Positions 25,560-39,777 of a stretch of 64,000 nucleotides of DNA are shown piece by piece; positions within the stretch are counted from its first letter, which is position 1; the number at the start of each line of letters is the position of its first letter. Origin of the DNA: Kappaphycus alvarezii (Eukaryota > Rhodophyta > Florideophyceae > Gigartinales > Solieriaceae); contig NADL03000771.1 in NCBI GenBank assembly GCA_002205965.3, positions 1,302,001 through 1,366,000 on the forward strand, written 5' to 3'. The notes under the pieces were generated by a model. That model saw only the letters and a list, made by a program, of their open reading frames with translations, had not been told where the DNA came from and made no database searches. Position numbers and translations under genes: made by a program.

Positions 25560-26520
25560 GGCTTGCAATCTGGACCACTCGGCCCCCAAATGGGACCTGA
25601 TACTTTCGCAGGTGAAAGGCACCTATTAGGCCAAGTGTAGACTTTATTTATCTCTAACTTGGATCTCCCTAACTTGCCTGACCCTAACTTCACTCACCCT
25701 GCCGTCATAGATAACAATAACCTATCTATCTAGCATTCATACCTACCTGGCCACTAGGGCCCCAGATTAAGCAACCACCCCGGTGTTGGCTCTGAACTTG
25801 ACTCCTAACTTCCGCCTTTGCAGAAACCTTGCCAACGGCAACTTTAGTTATAGCCTCGTTTATCCGCCGGAGCCCCCCTCTTCATTCCCCCTTCTATATC
25901 CAATATTACATTACCCCTTTTTTTGTTTGCTTGTGATATTTATTCAAACTTGGCGCCCCGGACTGGCGACTATATACAAATAGGAACTTCAAGGTTGTCG
26001 TTGGTGACAAGATCCTTATCTCCAAAAGAGATATTCGGCACATATGACCCAATAATACATCTTCTTTGTACAGTATTACACCCCTGGTGTCTACGGTTCT
26101 TTGGAATCGACCCATACCACGTTTCTAGCATTCCTCGGACCACGGTCTGGCCTTACAACCCGGAGGACAAGTATAACGTCCAGCCGTCCAAGAAATTACC
26201 CCCGCTCTTCCAACTCCATTTTTCCTCGCCGTCGCCGAGCTGTGCTACTGCGTTGCAGGGTGCTTAAAAAGAAAGAGGTATAGCAAACACCCTGCTGGTC
26301 TTGGTGTGTGTGTTTTGTATTTCTCATTGTCTGACTGTGTTCCGTTCCTAGACGAGGAGAAATACGCACCGCACATCGGACTACACAAATCTGGTCTCCT
26401 GACCTAGAACGTATTGGATCAACTCCGAAGTCGTAGAAGATTCTCAATATTTTCGCCTTTAGTAACTCTACTTCCAAGTGAGAGTTTCTTTCTTTCGTCC
26501 TTGAGGATTGAAGATGCCCT
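25560..26520 (+). repeat. LTR-like region of gypsy element 1
   Basis: Shares ordered blocks with 32755-33680: CCAAGTGT followed by an A/T-rich stretch and CTAACTT; then TGGCCTTACAACCCGGAG (26150) against CGGTCTTACAACCCGGAG (33430); then CTACTGYRTTGCAGG, GCTTAAAAAGAAAGAGGTAT and a G-T-rich tract. The exact ends were not resolved. Confidence 0.6.
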
Positions 26521-29500
26521 TTTATCAAAAAATTTTAATTTCTCTGTTCCTCGTAGTCAAGCCGCCACCGGTGGATAAGGAATTTCTGGACTACGAAGTG
26601 GAAGGACTTCCGTTGGATATATTCTCCCTCGTACTCGATCGGGAACTGCACCTAACGGTGTAACCTCCTCAACAGCACCCCGTGCGCAGACTGGTTCCAG
26701 GGCTGTGGCCGGAAACATACCATCGGTCACGGAAGCACCCCCAGAGGACATTGAATCCCGCTGCCTGGAGGATGATGCATCTCTCTGGGAGGATATTTGC
26801 ACTTTGGTGCGCACGATAGACACTGTTAAAGAGCAGATTATTGCAATTCAGGAATCTCTGAGGAAGAGTGTAGTCCGGTTTGATGTTGACTTTCGCCAGC
26901 AAGAAACTCGTCTAAACAGCATTAGTGACTTGGAGGTTGTTGTTCGAACCTTGCAGGATGAGGTTGCCACTCTGAGGCAAGATTTAAACCGTCTGCTGGA
27001 AGACCTAGCCGTCGAAAAAGCTACGGGTATAGTAAGAGCCGAGCGTGTCAGCACCGGCCTGAGTCGTCTCGATTCTGGGGAAGTACTGGGTACCCAAACT
27101 CTCGATCTTCACCCGGACCAGGGAGCTCTCGGTATTAACGATGTTGAAGGACATCGTAGTAATGACGATGGAGACGATGATAAGGATGGAGATCAATGAC
27201 TTCGTGACCGTTCGCAACGAGGAAAAAAAGAAAATTCCTTAAACAAGAACAGGGTAAAGAAGAACATTAAGAAATTATATAAGGGCTCATCTTCGTCTGA
27301 ATATTGCTCACTCGATGTAATTGGAGAAGATATTTCTGAATATACTTTTACGAATTACGATTCGGACCTCTCTCTGGATGAGATCGGATGTCCGAAAAGA
27401 AGATATGAGAAGGCGCGATTCGCAAAGAAGTGCAAGAACCGCTCTTATCGAACAAAGGTCCGGACTGTATCAGAAACCTCTAGTAGATCCACCATGATAC
27501 GAATTGGCCTTCGTGAAGGACCCGGCCTAGGGTGGGTAGGTCTCGAGGAGTTATAGCCAACAAATCATTTGTATCGTAGGCTGCTATTCTATTGTACGTG
27601 CCGCTTGAAGCGAACCTCCCAGTCACCTAATTACTCTCAGAAAGGGAATCCTCGGACAAAAGCCAGACGAATTGTGCAAAAGATTATGAAGAAGGATTTT
27701 TTCTCGGGAGAGGACCCTATCATGGTGTCGACTTTCCTAGAACTGATGTTTAGGGAGTTCAACCTCCAGTGCATGACAGAATCTCAAGCCTTGCGGGTTC
27801 TTCCGACTTTTGAACTGGAATTGCAGAAAGTCAATTTCGCTCTGTCGCCGACACAACTTCCTCAGATACGAGCTGGTCGGAGGAAGTCCAGTGGATTCTC
27901 CGATCCTTTGCCAGTAACGATGCCATACAAAATGTGATACTCGCTACGCGAGATGTTCAGCAGCTACCCAACGAAGGCGAACGTGACTACTATTTGCGCC
28001 TTTCTGACGCCAGCAGCCGTTGTGGTAAAGCTCATGACGCCCAAGAGATTATTACAATGTACATCGACGGCTTGGATCGCTGAATCAAGGGATTTTTCAT
28101 CCACTACCGACCTATAAATAGGGCTGCTACCTTTATAGATATTGTCTAGTACGCCGAGATTCAAGGCATCGCCGTCAGAGCTCGCTCTCAAGCGCTCCGA
28201 AAGATCTCAAACCTAGTACCAGAATTGCGGCTCCTCGTTGGGATACAAAGTCCCCGTCAAAGACACGGACTTTGGTCCTGTTTGAATCTTCGTCCGCAAC
28301 TCATTATTCAACGATCGAGTCTGATGCCGATAGAAATGACTACAAGGCTCAAATATTTGACAAAGCTGGTGCTTCGGATATTCCAACTTGTAAGACGTAG
28401 AAAGGACCTACTTCAATATCCGAAGAGACCTATTATGATCCCTCTCTCCTACTATCGGATGGGGGAAATACTCCCGCACAGCGAATCACATACGCAGACC
28501 TCCACACAAACTTCAACCGCCCAGGTTGGGGAGGGCGGAGGTCGGCCCCATCAACTTCACACGATGTACAAAAGAAAAGCAGATAAGTTGCCGTCATAAA
28601 CTCACATGCCACACATGCCATGGCCGGAGACATATTTCGCCAGAATGCATTTTATACTTGCGGGAACTTCCGTCGGTATTACGGAGCTATGAAGCTTTAA
28701 TATCTCAAAAGAAGGCCCTGGTACCGTCTACAAGCTTTAGCTGCGTCGCCCGGATGTTGAAGTCGGATGCCGAGCATCCCAATACGGAACCCAGAGATGC
28801 TGCTAAACTCCATGCTTCGGCGATGCCGATAGATTTCATACCACTGGTTCCATCCCCGGCGGTCCCAGAGAATAAACTTTCAAAGAAAGAGTAAATGGAG
28901 GCTTCCCTTGGGAAGCGACTGTCACCTCGGACACCATCGCACACCAATTTGGGGCCCTACGGTCCCGCTCTCTTATTCACAGGAACGGTAGTACTTCAGA
29001 TACCTCCCGGATCCCTAAATGCAGCTGTTGGGGATCCCAAAAATAGTAGTTTCCGCTGGTTCAGATCACCTCTTCAAGCTCCAGCGTCCATGGAGGAAGG
29101 TTAGGGGCACGAAGCACCCAGACAGAGTCATGGTCATAGCGCGACGCAATTACAAGGTATATGCCTATATCTGCCTTAGACCAGGACTCATGCATCGGAA
29201 GCTTGTGGGTTTGGACACGGGAGCAGACCCTAACTTCGTCCAAAGTTCGGAACTCCCACCGGAAGCGATGACTCTTCTATCTTATGGCCCGCTCCCGGAC
29301 ATATGTGATGCAAATAACGACCGGTTGAGAACGCTCGGGACCATTAAGTTACCTATCCGGCTGGGAAGATATCTTGTACTGGTCACGTTCATCGTATGGG
29401 AGAAGTTCGCCGCACCAGTAATATTAGGAACAGATTTCTGCGACCGTTTTGTGTAATCTATTCGTCCCGGGAGAGGCTCGTTGAGCTCGAAGGAGGAATT

Positions 29501-32500
29501 ACGTTTCCAATAGTACGAAGTCCTTTAAAAGGGGAACCAAGTAAGAAATAGCTACCAACGGAGCTGGAACTGCCCTTGAAGGATGGAAGGGCATCGCCCA
29601 ACATTAGGATGTCCACCCGGGTTGCTATTCCGCCACAAATTCAATCATTTGTACCGATTTCAACAGACCGCCACGGCCTGATAGTTGTACAAACTGACTC
29701 AATTATCTACAAAAAACTCGGATTGGCAGCTGTCAATGGCATTCCAAAAGTAGAAGCCGGGATCCCAATTCGGTTGTTGATCGCTGATTTCACCAAATCC
29801 CCGATACCTCTCCATCGATTGGAAATAGTTGCTCAAGCATTACCTCATCCATCAATAACAGTACCAGGCCAGCTAAGTTTTGGAGAGGTACTCGGAATAA
29901 CCGAATAAATATCCCCAGAGTATGGTCCTGCAAAACCGCCTGCTGGACACCAGAGCCCTGGGCTTAACGATTACAAACAAAAAGCTCTGCATGGAGAAGT
30001 CTTAAGGCCAGAAAGGTCTACAAAGCAGTAGAATACCTCGACTGGAGCCACATGGATCCAACGCTGGCGACTAGATTCAAGGAAATGCTGAACAAGTACT
30101 CGAGTATGTGAGATGGTTCGCTGGGAGCCATCAATACTGTTGAACACCACATCGTACTGATTCTAGGGACTGGTTCTATCGCTCAAACGCCTTACTGGTC
30201 TAGACCCACGGAAAGGGATTAGAAGCAACCGAGGTACAGAGAATGTTAGTGGCAGGCGTAATTGAGCCCACACACAGTCATCATGGGCTGCACTGGTGGT
30301 GCTAATTTCGAAGCCCGATGGGACGGTTCGTTTTTGCAGTGATTATAGAAAACTGAACGCAGTCACAGTGAAGGACACTTACCTGCTACCAGGGATGGAT
30401 GAATGCATTGACTTCTTGAACGGTGCATCAGTATTCACTACCCTTGATTGCAACTCTGGTTACTTGCTAGTTCAAGTGGCAAAAAGGGGACAGAGATAAG
30501 ACCACCTTCTTATGCCACCCAGGATTATATAGCTCCAGGCGAATGCAATTCTTATCATGCAACGCACCTTCTACCTTTCAGCGGACCCATTCAGTTATTG
30601 TCCGACAATGGTAGCTAGTTTGCGTCCAAGTTCTTTTTGAGCATATGCTCGATTCTAGGCATCAAGAATTTGTTCACTATCCCATATCGCCCGCAGACGA
30701 ATGGGCAACCAGATCGTTTCAACCGCACAATACTTGCAGCCCTCCGCCACTACGTAGCTGATCACCCGAAGGACTGGGACCTCTTCACGGACGCGCCAAC
30801 ATTTGCTTATAACACACAAGTCCACAGGACAACGAGCTTGGTCCCCTTCAAACTCTTCTTTTCACGCGCGCCTACTTCCTTAGCAATCCAAGCGCAGCCT
30901 TCTCTTCAAGAGAACTCATCGGCAGTACAATACCACTACTGGTGGAGGGCTTGGTTAAAAGGTCTTATTCTACCGTGGACCAGTCCATAGAGAGGGAAAA
31001 AGCACGATACAAACGCAATTTTAACGCGCAGCTACGGGAATTGGCCACGAAATACAGATCGGATCGTTTGTATTCCTGAGGAGGGAGCCCGGGTCGAGCA
31101 AAGAACGTGGACGAAAGTTGTCTCCCGTGGCCACTGGCCCGCACCGAGTCCTTGACGTTCTCAAAGACACTGTTGTAATCGAAAATGGAGACTCGCACGA
31201 GAGGGTACCTCGCGATGGAGTAGAGCCTGCACTTATTCCATGGGGACACGTTCTAAACGAGGCACGGCAGGAAAAATTGATGCCAATGATGGAAAAACGC
31301 GGAATGACTCGTAACTCTGTTATTAAGAAGCCCACCATGTATAGCAACAACCCTGCATCCATCGTAACGCGAATCAACTCGAGTGGCATCCCCGAAGAAA
31401 GTTCTTTGTACAAAGGACTGCTTGATATTCCATTGGTTGAAACGCAAGGGGCGGTTGTCACTAATACTACGAAGGACTTGACAGAAAACACAAGACAGTA
31501 ATATGGAAGTGACGCTACAACCGGAAGATAAAATTCACAAGAAGGATAACAGTGGAGAAAAGGCGGTGACCTCAGCATCCGTTGCGGCCCGCAACACGCC
31601 AAAAAATAAGGTATCCCCTCAGAATTATACTGATCATCTCCTAACCGGAGGAAACTAGGCCCTTTTACAAGAGGAAGTGCCTCTCACCAAGTACCTGTGA
31701 TCCGCAGCAAACGATAGGGACGTCCAACTACCCTCCCGGGCCAGGCATAAAAAGTTGAGGGAACTACCGGATACAGAAAAGGAGCCAGAAGCCCCGAGTC
31801 GAGAATATGTCATAGAGAACATTTTATCACACGGTAGATCTGAAGACCAGGAGTACTGGACGGATTATCCAATCTCTGAGATAACATGGGAATCTGTCTC
31901 GGCGCTCCCAAGGGGCAAGGTGTTGAAATAATTCCGTAAAAATAAGTTACCCTTACCACTCGAGGTAGGTACCGCCCAAGTTGGGTAAAATGTTCGAGAT
32001 CATTTCGAAACTAGGAATCCTGTCCTAATCTTCAGAAGGAGGATAAAATAAGAAAGAGAACGAGAAGAGAAAAGCTCAACCAAGCATCCATTTTCTTTGG
32101 CCCACAAGGACCGTAGCTCGAGACAGCCCGTTGAATGGATCACTAGAAATAATTTGGCAAGGTCAATAGGATTGAATCGGGAGCCTCTAAAGATTTTTGG
32201 CGTATTAAGGTCGAAAACTTCGATATGAAATGGATTAACACTGCGTGGTCTCGTCTCACTCGTTAACTATCCCTTAGAAGAGGGTCTTTGCTCTGAAAGA
32301 GGACCCTCTTGTCCATTGCTTGTCGCTCAACAACCTCAACAAACGCGATCAAACTCTGATGCGTTTCTGTTACAGAAAATAGTATAGGGCTAATGGGATC
32401 TCCAACTACTTGAAAAACAAAATAAAAAATGACCCACAAAGCCTCCGCCGAGAAGAAAGTTCGATCCGAAGTCTGAATGTCAGGACTCCTGATTGAAGAT

Positions 32501-32740
32501 AGAACGTCCTCTTCCTCCCGACTGATGATATGATGGCGCGCCTTCATGATTGCGTCACGAATCTGGCCGACCAGAGTTGGTAACGTACTAGCCCAGGTCC
32601 CCTCAGGAGGAGTAAATGTGGTGCAGTTACTACCCGGGTTGCCTTGCTGGCAAGTTTGTCCGTTTTGGACGTCAAATTTTGATGACATTTAATGATATCT
32701 AAGGTGACTGACACTGAGTGACCTGACAGTGTCAAATACA
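25560..32740 (+). mobile_element. Gypsy-like LTR retrotransposon fossil (element 1)
   Basis: Old, broken element. Parts in order: LTR-like region (about 25560-26520), Gag with a coiled-coil-like N-terminus (26705-27199) and further Gag pieces to about 28600, aspartic protease (VGLDTGADPNFV near 29205), an RT piece (SKPDGTVRFCSDYRKLN near 30310), integrase pieces (TIPYRPQTNGQPDRFNRT near 30680; chromodomain-side tail to 31501), and a 3' internal part to about 32740. Protease-RT-integrase is the gypsy order. Pol is incomplete and there are probably ten or more breaks. The LTR-like region is only roughly 65-70% similar by eye to that at 32755-33680. A minus-strand frame (32688-32263) near the 3' end is unrecognised. 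Confidence 0.8.
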
Positions 32741-32754
32741 TGAAACTGAAGTGT

Positions 32755-33680
32755 CACTTGGGGTTACCCCACGCGGGCCACGAAGTACACCCCTAAGGGG
32801 TCCGATATATTAGGAGGGCCCTGCCGTCTTATTAGTCCAAGTGTCAAGGTATTTATTCACTAACGTAAGCCTAACTCTCATCCTGCAGGGGCCTGACACT
32901 GACTTTGACAAATTTAACTTGTAGTTTATGATAGTATAGTGTTAGTATAACTAGTATTTAAGCTCACTACTTGAGCCATTGGATCCCACTAAAGAAAGTA
33001 AACCCCGATCCTGGCTCGAACTTGTTCCCAACTTTCGTTTCGTCGATTAACCCTCCTCCTCAGCGGCTTTGGCCATTCCATGACCTAACTAACCGGGGGT
33101 CCCTTTCTTTTCCTTTTTGTCTTCTTGTCTTAACCACGTCTATATCTACCCGTTCTACGCGGTAGGACTATTTTTATATAGACCCCGGTAACCAGCGTCT
33201 ATATACAAGTTGGTTACGTTGCCATAGTGACATCGGGTCACTGTTCACTCCTAAGGAGAACCAAGTCAGCGCCGTTAGACCTTCCCTGTGACGCTTTGTT
33301 GCTCAGAACAGCCCGTCACGACCACTTCCGTCTCGAGGACAAGATATTACCGGACTCGAGACACTCTTTTGCCCTAAGCAGAAGAAATTTCCGTCCTCAG
33401 GACAACCACCGTTCCTGAGGAACACGGTTCGGTCTTACAACCCGGAGAGCCGCTACTCGGCTCAGCCGCCTTACGGAATACCCCAGGCCTACCACTCCAA
33501 GAAGTCTCCCTCACCGGCTCCTTCCTGGGCTACTGTAATGCAGGTCGCTTAAAGAGAAAGAGGGTATCCGAACTCCCTGTGAGTCTTTGTGTGCGTCTCT
33601 TCGTGTTTCGCTGCCTAAAGCATTTCTGTCAAACGGCTCCACAACATATCGATCGCCCATTTCACTACAGACACGAGAGA
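32755..33680 (+). repeat. Second gypsy LTR-like region
   Basis: Homologous to 25560-26520 but clearly diverged. Because Gag-leader-like sequence follows it, it may be the 5' LTR of a second element as well as, or instead of, the 3' LTR of the first. Confidence 0.6.
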
Positions 33681-34620
33681 TGCCAAGAATTTCTTAATGA
33701 CTTCGACGGAAGTAGGGTGATACCCTGTCGGTCCGTACTTGGGTGGAGAAGGTTGGGTGTCATCCACTAGCAGTACTGCCAGCACGGTCGCGGGAGCCGA
33801 TTTCCAAGCCACTTCGTGGTCAGACAAAGCTGAGGAAGAATCAGATGAGTGAATCTCCGCAAGGTGGGAGTCCTGCGTCGAAAATCCAGGAGCCTCTGCT
33901 CTAGTCGAACCAAGACAATGAGTCCGCCTCTGTGTCCTGGGGCGCCGTGATTATGTCCTCTGCAAACTCTCCCCAGCTACCGATGACATGTATTGGGAGT
34001 CCTCCCACTTGAGCCTTTCAGGAGACAGGGAGCCTTTGTCGGATGAAAAAACGATAAAATCAGATCTTTTAGATTCTACTGCTTGTGCTTCGGCAGTCGG
34101 AGGTGCACAAGACACTCCTCGAACTCGAGTCAACCCCCTCCTTTGCTCACTTCATGGACCCCGCCTTCCTCCGTTTCTTGAACACCGTCTGCAGCGCTTA
34201 CTGCATCTGCCGTACTCTCAACTTCCATGGTTCTGGGCGCTAGTTCTGGACTCCTCCTCTGTTTCTCAGCTGTTTCTACATCCTCAGAGGTTACTAGCAG
34301 TATCTATAAGGACTGGCGCTACCGTGTTAGCTATTTCGCGACTGGATCCGTTCCCAATCTGTTCGGCATATTTCCGTCTTGATGTGTGCATAATCCTTGA
34401 GCCCTACTTCTCTGAGAAGAAGACTTAGAACCTCCGGCCCGAGCCTCTCAAGGGCTGCTCGCACGCGAGGCGGAATACACCAAAGGCGAAAGATGACGAA
34501 GGCCTCCCATATAATGAAGCACACAAATGATATTGCCTATCCCGTGCATTGCACAGCCTATCATGCCGACGAAGGGTTTCCCGGGAAACAGGAGCCGCGG
34601 TAAGCGAGTTTAAGTGAAAG
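33680..34620 (+). mobile_element. Second gypsy-like fossil, Gag leader fragment
   Basis: The sequence after the second LTR (AAGAATTTCTTAATGACTTCG at 33685) resembles the start of element 1's internal region (AGGAATTTCTGGACTACGAAG, 26577). A frame at 33988-34428 lies in it. No pol was recognised downstream, so it is a truncated, broken and old copy. Confidence 0.45.
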
Positions 34621-37600
34621 TTCCGCCATTACGTCCCAAGAAACTTTCCAATCTTCCCACCATGTTGGAACTGGAACGTAGTGTACCGTTTCATGAGTGT
34701 TTAATTCTACTCTTTCTATACAGTAGATATCCGGTTGATACTTACATCCATGTCAGGTCTATCTAGGCCGCATAACCTATAGATATTTACTACAGTATAT
34801 ATTTATGGATACTCAAGAAAGATGTTTGCCCTAGTAGACAAAACTACTTGCGCATGCTAGGACTAGTCGACGGTGTCGAAACTGTGTATAAGTAGTGCGA
34901 ATACCGTACTTCATTGCGTAAAGGGAACCATCAATTCTTCGATCTTCAACCCCGATCCAGCTAGCAAAAACATATCTGTTTTTCAGAGTCGCCCGCAAGC
35001 GCAATTGCCTTTATTTACAATGGAATTCGCGACAAATTCCTTGTCTTATTTCCAGTCCTCATCTCTCTTTCAAGATAAGCCATTCTGCTCACTCCATTTT
35101 ATATGCAAACGGGCTGTCAATTTGAATATCGCAGACTTTGCATGTCCCGAGCTCCAATTTTTCCTCTCAAAAGGCTTTTCTGTTCAATTTCTGATCGATT
35201 TACCGGAAAAGGGCTAAAATTCTCTAAAGTCTTGTACTTGACTTCCGTACCTTGATTTTGCTTGATAGACGTCCTCATACTATATCTGGTGCCCTGTGCT
35301 GGTGTAAATGCCTGTCACTTTGTTGATCGGTAGATTCATGCTGCTACTATGTTTAGCGGATTCTCGCTCTAGTTTTCATAGATTAGCGTCTACGTGATTG
35401 AGGAGCAACCGAAGGAGTACAGCCTCAATTGATTCTAGTTCATGTCCCAATATCTTGAGTACTTCTCTTAGTTCTCTTCTCTCTATTACTAGCATCAAAT
35501 GTCCAGGCGTTTGTTTCTCTGTTTCTTTTCGGTCAGAAGCTGCTCATTTTTCCGTATTGCGCTCAAATATCCAATTTACATGTAAACCGCAAATATTCTT
35601 TTGACTGAGTCTGTAATTGGTAAAGTCTACACAATGGATCCCTTTGCTTTGGAGAGAAATCACTCAGGATGACATTTTCAATTTCGCAAACTGTTGAAAG
35701 CAGCTGTAACTTGTGCATACGAAGTGCAATTTGCCCCTGTCACCTCGGACAGGAGCACTTTTCATTCTCGTCTGGTCGGTCCACCTATACTATCTGACAT
35801 AAAAATTGAATGTCCGGTCGGTTGCCAAATTTTACAGTTTGTCATTGACGATCGCAATGTGTCACGCGAGATTTGTAACAGTCCGAAATTGGTCGAGCTA
35901 TTTCATTCAAAGCACAACAATTTGCACCGATGAAGTCGACATCAGCATCTGTCAACATCTGGATGGTCCCCGTCGCTGACATCAGCGCATTGTTGCATTC
36001 AGCGTTGTACGCCGTTATATGAGCTTCATATGCTGGAGTGTGGTCGTGTGGATACAGGGAGCATTGAGCAGCCAGCTTTGTGGTTTGATGGTAGCGATAG
36101 TTCTATTGCCATTCTCGCTTCAGACCATTCTCGTTTCTGCTGCAAACCTAAATTGTAAATGTGGTTATCTGATATTGGATCAGTTTTGTATTGTTCCCCA
36201 GGAACAGAAGAGAATATGTGATATTTATTGATTGAGGGCCTGAGAACGAAAGTAACGAAAGTTCTCACAAAACTAGGAAGCGTTTTAGCAATTACGGTAG
36301 TTTAGAAGAATCGATATCTACGCTCCGGTACAAATTTGCTGGATACCAACCCACATATCTACCACGGTAAATTAACCCCCATTTACACAGTTTGGAAGAA
36401 CAGAGTGTGTGCTCAATTCGTGACTTAGGTATGCAATTTCTAACTCAAGAGTTCATATTGACTTTAATGTTGACTTTTAAGTAAAAGTCAACCGCACAAT
36501 GTGTTAGTTTACGAGGATACGCTTGACTACATGCTTGGGAGGGACATTCCTCGGAGATAACTTTATGAGCTAGAGACTTTCAAATATTGTACAGTCTGAA
36601 GACCATTCAGTAAATATGATTTAGTATTGGGCGCGGGCATCTGCTATTTTCGATGGAAAGCAAAACAAAAAGATAGAAAAGAGAAAAGTTTGGGTAATTT
36701 ACCATTTGCAAAGGATTTCATTTCTTACAGTAACGCCAGCCGCCCCCATAGTTATACTATGCTAAATGGAAATGAGTTTGGTGTGAACATTTGATCCACT
36801 CGTAACGATGAGCCGACTAAGGCTGGTGGCCAAGGCCAATCGGCAGCAGTGGTCGGCAAGTGCTAGAAATTAGAGTGGCACGCTCTAATAATACAGGATT
36901 AGAGAATAGCGTTTTCCATTTTCTCTAAGATTACTGTAATGTTTATAGCGCTACACTGTACCGTGAGCCAAAACGTATGAAACTCGCTTCGGTTTAATGA
37001 CCGAGAGTAGTTTTATTGATGTCAACATCAAATGAGAAATGAGTACATGTATGAGCTACCCTTATTGGACATTATGTTTGTTTAGCTTTACTGAACCGTT
37101 TGTAATACAGCAACTTTTCTGCTATTATGCGCATTTCATGGTACAGTACCACTAACCTGCAGTACAGTACTGTACAGTATAGCAGCACAGCACATTAGAA
37201 TGTGAACAGGGGGGATTGACGAGGCTGCGTTTAGAGTAGTGAAATACAACTGAGGCAAATTGCAAAAAAGCAAAATAGCGCAGCTGTTGGCGGTGCTATG
37301 GCGATCCTACAGTTGCTCCCCACGTCGTGGAACACCCGTTTAGTTCTTTGCAGTACATTTACAGTACCCAGTACATGTACTGGCAGATCATTGCACGAGG
37401 CGGTATCCAATAGGATCTGAGAACACCAATAAATTATCATACTTTAGTCAACAGTTCGGAACTGCAGAGTGCCAGTTTCTTTTGGTTTTTTGAAGCACCG
37501 ATGCAAAATCCCTCGATAGAGACTTAACGACATTTCTGTAACCGTGCAATACTGTATTGCCCCCTTTTCGCTGCCTTAACGAGCAACATCGCACAGGTAG

Positions 37601-37743
37601 TGATAGGTGCAGCTCTACAAGTCTCTGTTAGCCAAACAGGATATGATCGCACGCCGGCTCTTCACCGCCTTATATTCCAGCAGTCAACTGCCATCTGCTC
37701 AACTCCCCCACCATGCACCACACCCCTTCCCATTTCGTTCACC
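34621..37743. other. No gene recognised; several TACWGTA tracts
   Basis: Short frames at 34873-35217, 35398-35604, 35694-35933 and 36019-36231 carry no motif. TACAGTA/TACTGTA words lie at 34719, 34791, 36729, 36935, 37142, 37163-37179 (three chained), near 37361 and at 37549. A 16-base perfect palindrome CCAGTACATGTACTGG lies at 37368-37383. The last few hundred bases should hold the promoter of the LtrA gene that follows. Confidence 0.5.
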
Positions 37744-39777
37744 ATGACTCAAACCAACGAAATATCCTGTCAATCTCAATCGCCTCCATCCTCTCACCGC
37801 CCTCCAGACAATGAACACGAGCATGCCCACCACATCCACGAATTCGGCGAGGTCCAGAAGCTCATTCACGTCAAGGAGCGCGAGTCCAGCGTCGAGGCCG
37901 AGCAGCGTCCTGTAGCCCCAGTCTCCAATAAGAGCCGTGCCGCCAGGCAAAACCGGTGGAAGCGCTTGCGTGGTAGACTGTTTCGTCGTCGCCATCTCAT
38001 GCAGTATTTTCGTAATGGAATTCTGTATCGAACCAATGGCTTGAGAAAGGTTACTACAGAGGAACTTTTCTTGGACTTGGTCATTGTCGCTGCTGTTGCC
38101 GCACTGGGTCATGAGTTGAGAGAGACGGAGATTTCCTGGCGCCCGATAGAGAAGTTTATTTTGTTGTTTCAGGCTGTGTATGCCAGTTGGCGGCATATTG
38201 TTTTGCTTTGGAATCTGTACGGAGTTCATCAAGACATACCAGAGAAAATGGGCATCTACGTCTCGTTTCTGGCATTGACGGGCGTGGCGTTGGGTGCGCA
38301 TGACGCTTTTATAGACAAGGGTAGACCCTATGTCGCCATTTCTGCCTTTATCGGCACTATCACCCCGTTAATTGGCCAGTTGACCTTCACTCTAAAGGAG
38401 CCACTTTTGAAGAATCCTCACCATCGCGTCAGTCAACTCATGGTCAGTACCATCACTAGTATGGTTGCCACTTTACCCTATTTCGCTGCCGCCTTTGTTG
38501 GGACGGAGAGCGCTACTAGAGCCTTGTATTGGACAGCCTTTGGAATGGAAGTTGGCTTCGTTTTTATTCCATATCAAGTGCACCGTTTCTTGCATCGCAA
38601 CACCTGCAATTACACTCGCGGCGCAATCAATATTGAGCTCTTTGTGGAAAAGTTTGAGGTGCTGACCATGATTGTCATGGGCGAGACTATGATCGGTTTG
38701 TTGTTTGAAGCAGGATGTGAGTTATTTTTCATATTCTCCAAAGATCCATGAATTGCCACAGGCCCGGGCATTAGAAGCAACGCAGAGCCTGCACGCATCC
38801 TTCCATTGCTTACTGACCTGAAACTAACCCACTGCCGCAATTTTTTTCCTCCTTCACCTCCCCAACACGAAATACACAGCTGTGTTATCTGTCGAGGAAT
38901 CTCGAATCGGATACATGTATCTCTCGGCAATGGCTGCAACAATCACTCTTTACTCTCTTCAGACCCTTTACGTGCAAGTTGACAATCGCATCCAAAAAGG
39001 CGGAACGCATGCCATCCGCCACAAGACGCTTACTGGATTTAGTTGGTCACTATTGCACATGCCGTACCACTTTTTCCTGGTAATGTTTGCCACCGGACTG
39101 TCGATCAGCCTGAGAGACGTTGCGGTGCCACCGATTCCCACTGAGACGGCACGACTCGTGTTGCGTGCCTCGAAACCAACAGCCGATGCTGTGCAGGGGG
39201 CTGCGCAGTTTACTCGAAATGCGCGTTGGTTATACTCGGTGGGGTGGGGGGGAGCGTGATTTTCTCGGCATTGATATCCGGGACGCATCAGGGAGGCCCT
39301 CGATCGGCGACCAAACGGTGGCGTCTTGCCGGAAGAATCGTTTTCGTCATGGGGCTCATGTTGGGTATGCCATTTACGGAGCTGCGGGCGGAATGGTTCC
39401 AGTTGGTGTTTATGGGAGTGTCGATGTTGATTTCAGCCGCGGAGTATGTGTTGGTGAATATGGACAGGATTGGATTTTTCAGATCCGAGGCGTCGGGGCA
39501 GTTGTCAAGTGGAGACTCAAGCTCAGACTATCCGGGATTTGTACAGAGATTTGACGACTCTGATTCGGACAGTATTGATTTAGACGTTGGGGATAAAGGG
39601 GGAGATTCCGGACCGAAGCATCCGGGTGAGGTAGATCTGGAAATTGGCAACGGGCAGAAAGGCTCGGACCTGGATTTGGTGGCATTGAAACAAAGGTTGT
39701 GTAAAGGACATCAAGTCAGGCTGGTACCTGTGAAGAAGGACAAGACTGATAAACACCTGGCCAAGGGGTGTGGATAA
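37744..39777 (+). CDS. LtrA-family membrane protein, gene 1 (two exons)
   Basis: Polytopic membrane protein of the 'low temperature requirement A' family, biochemical function unknown. The start is taken at ATG 37744 (ACC-ATG-A, MTQTNEISCQSQSPPSSHRP), giving a disordered acidic N-terminus with HEFGEVQKLIHV. It is followed by a basic patch (RLRGRLFRRRHLMQYF) and the family signature VTTEELFLDLVIVAAVAALG, then about ten hydrophobic segments including VEKFEVLTMIVMGETMIGLL. The intron is 38717-38879 (GTGAGT ... ACACAG), phase 1; exon 2 starts at 38880 (VLSVEESRIGYMYLSAM). After RWLYSVGWGG the frame meets TGA at about 39258. One more G in the seven-G run 39246-39252 would lead into SVIFSALISGTHQGGPRSAT, two more membrane segments and an S/D-rich acidic tail (DDSDSDSIDLD) ending at 39777. 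The paralogue at 51-53 kb confirms that this continuation is coding. Confidence 0.85.

Noticed and set aside
32263-32688. Minus-strand 141-codon frame near the 3' end of the gypsy element as an extra gene
   Set aside because: No motif or homologue recognised; a chance frame opposite decayed sequence is as likely.
35640-36270. Possible LTR-retrotransposon pol remnant
   Set aside because: A few loosely retroelement-like words, but no protease, RT, RNase H or integrase box could be placed.
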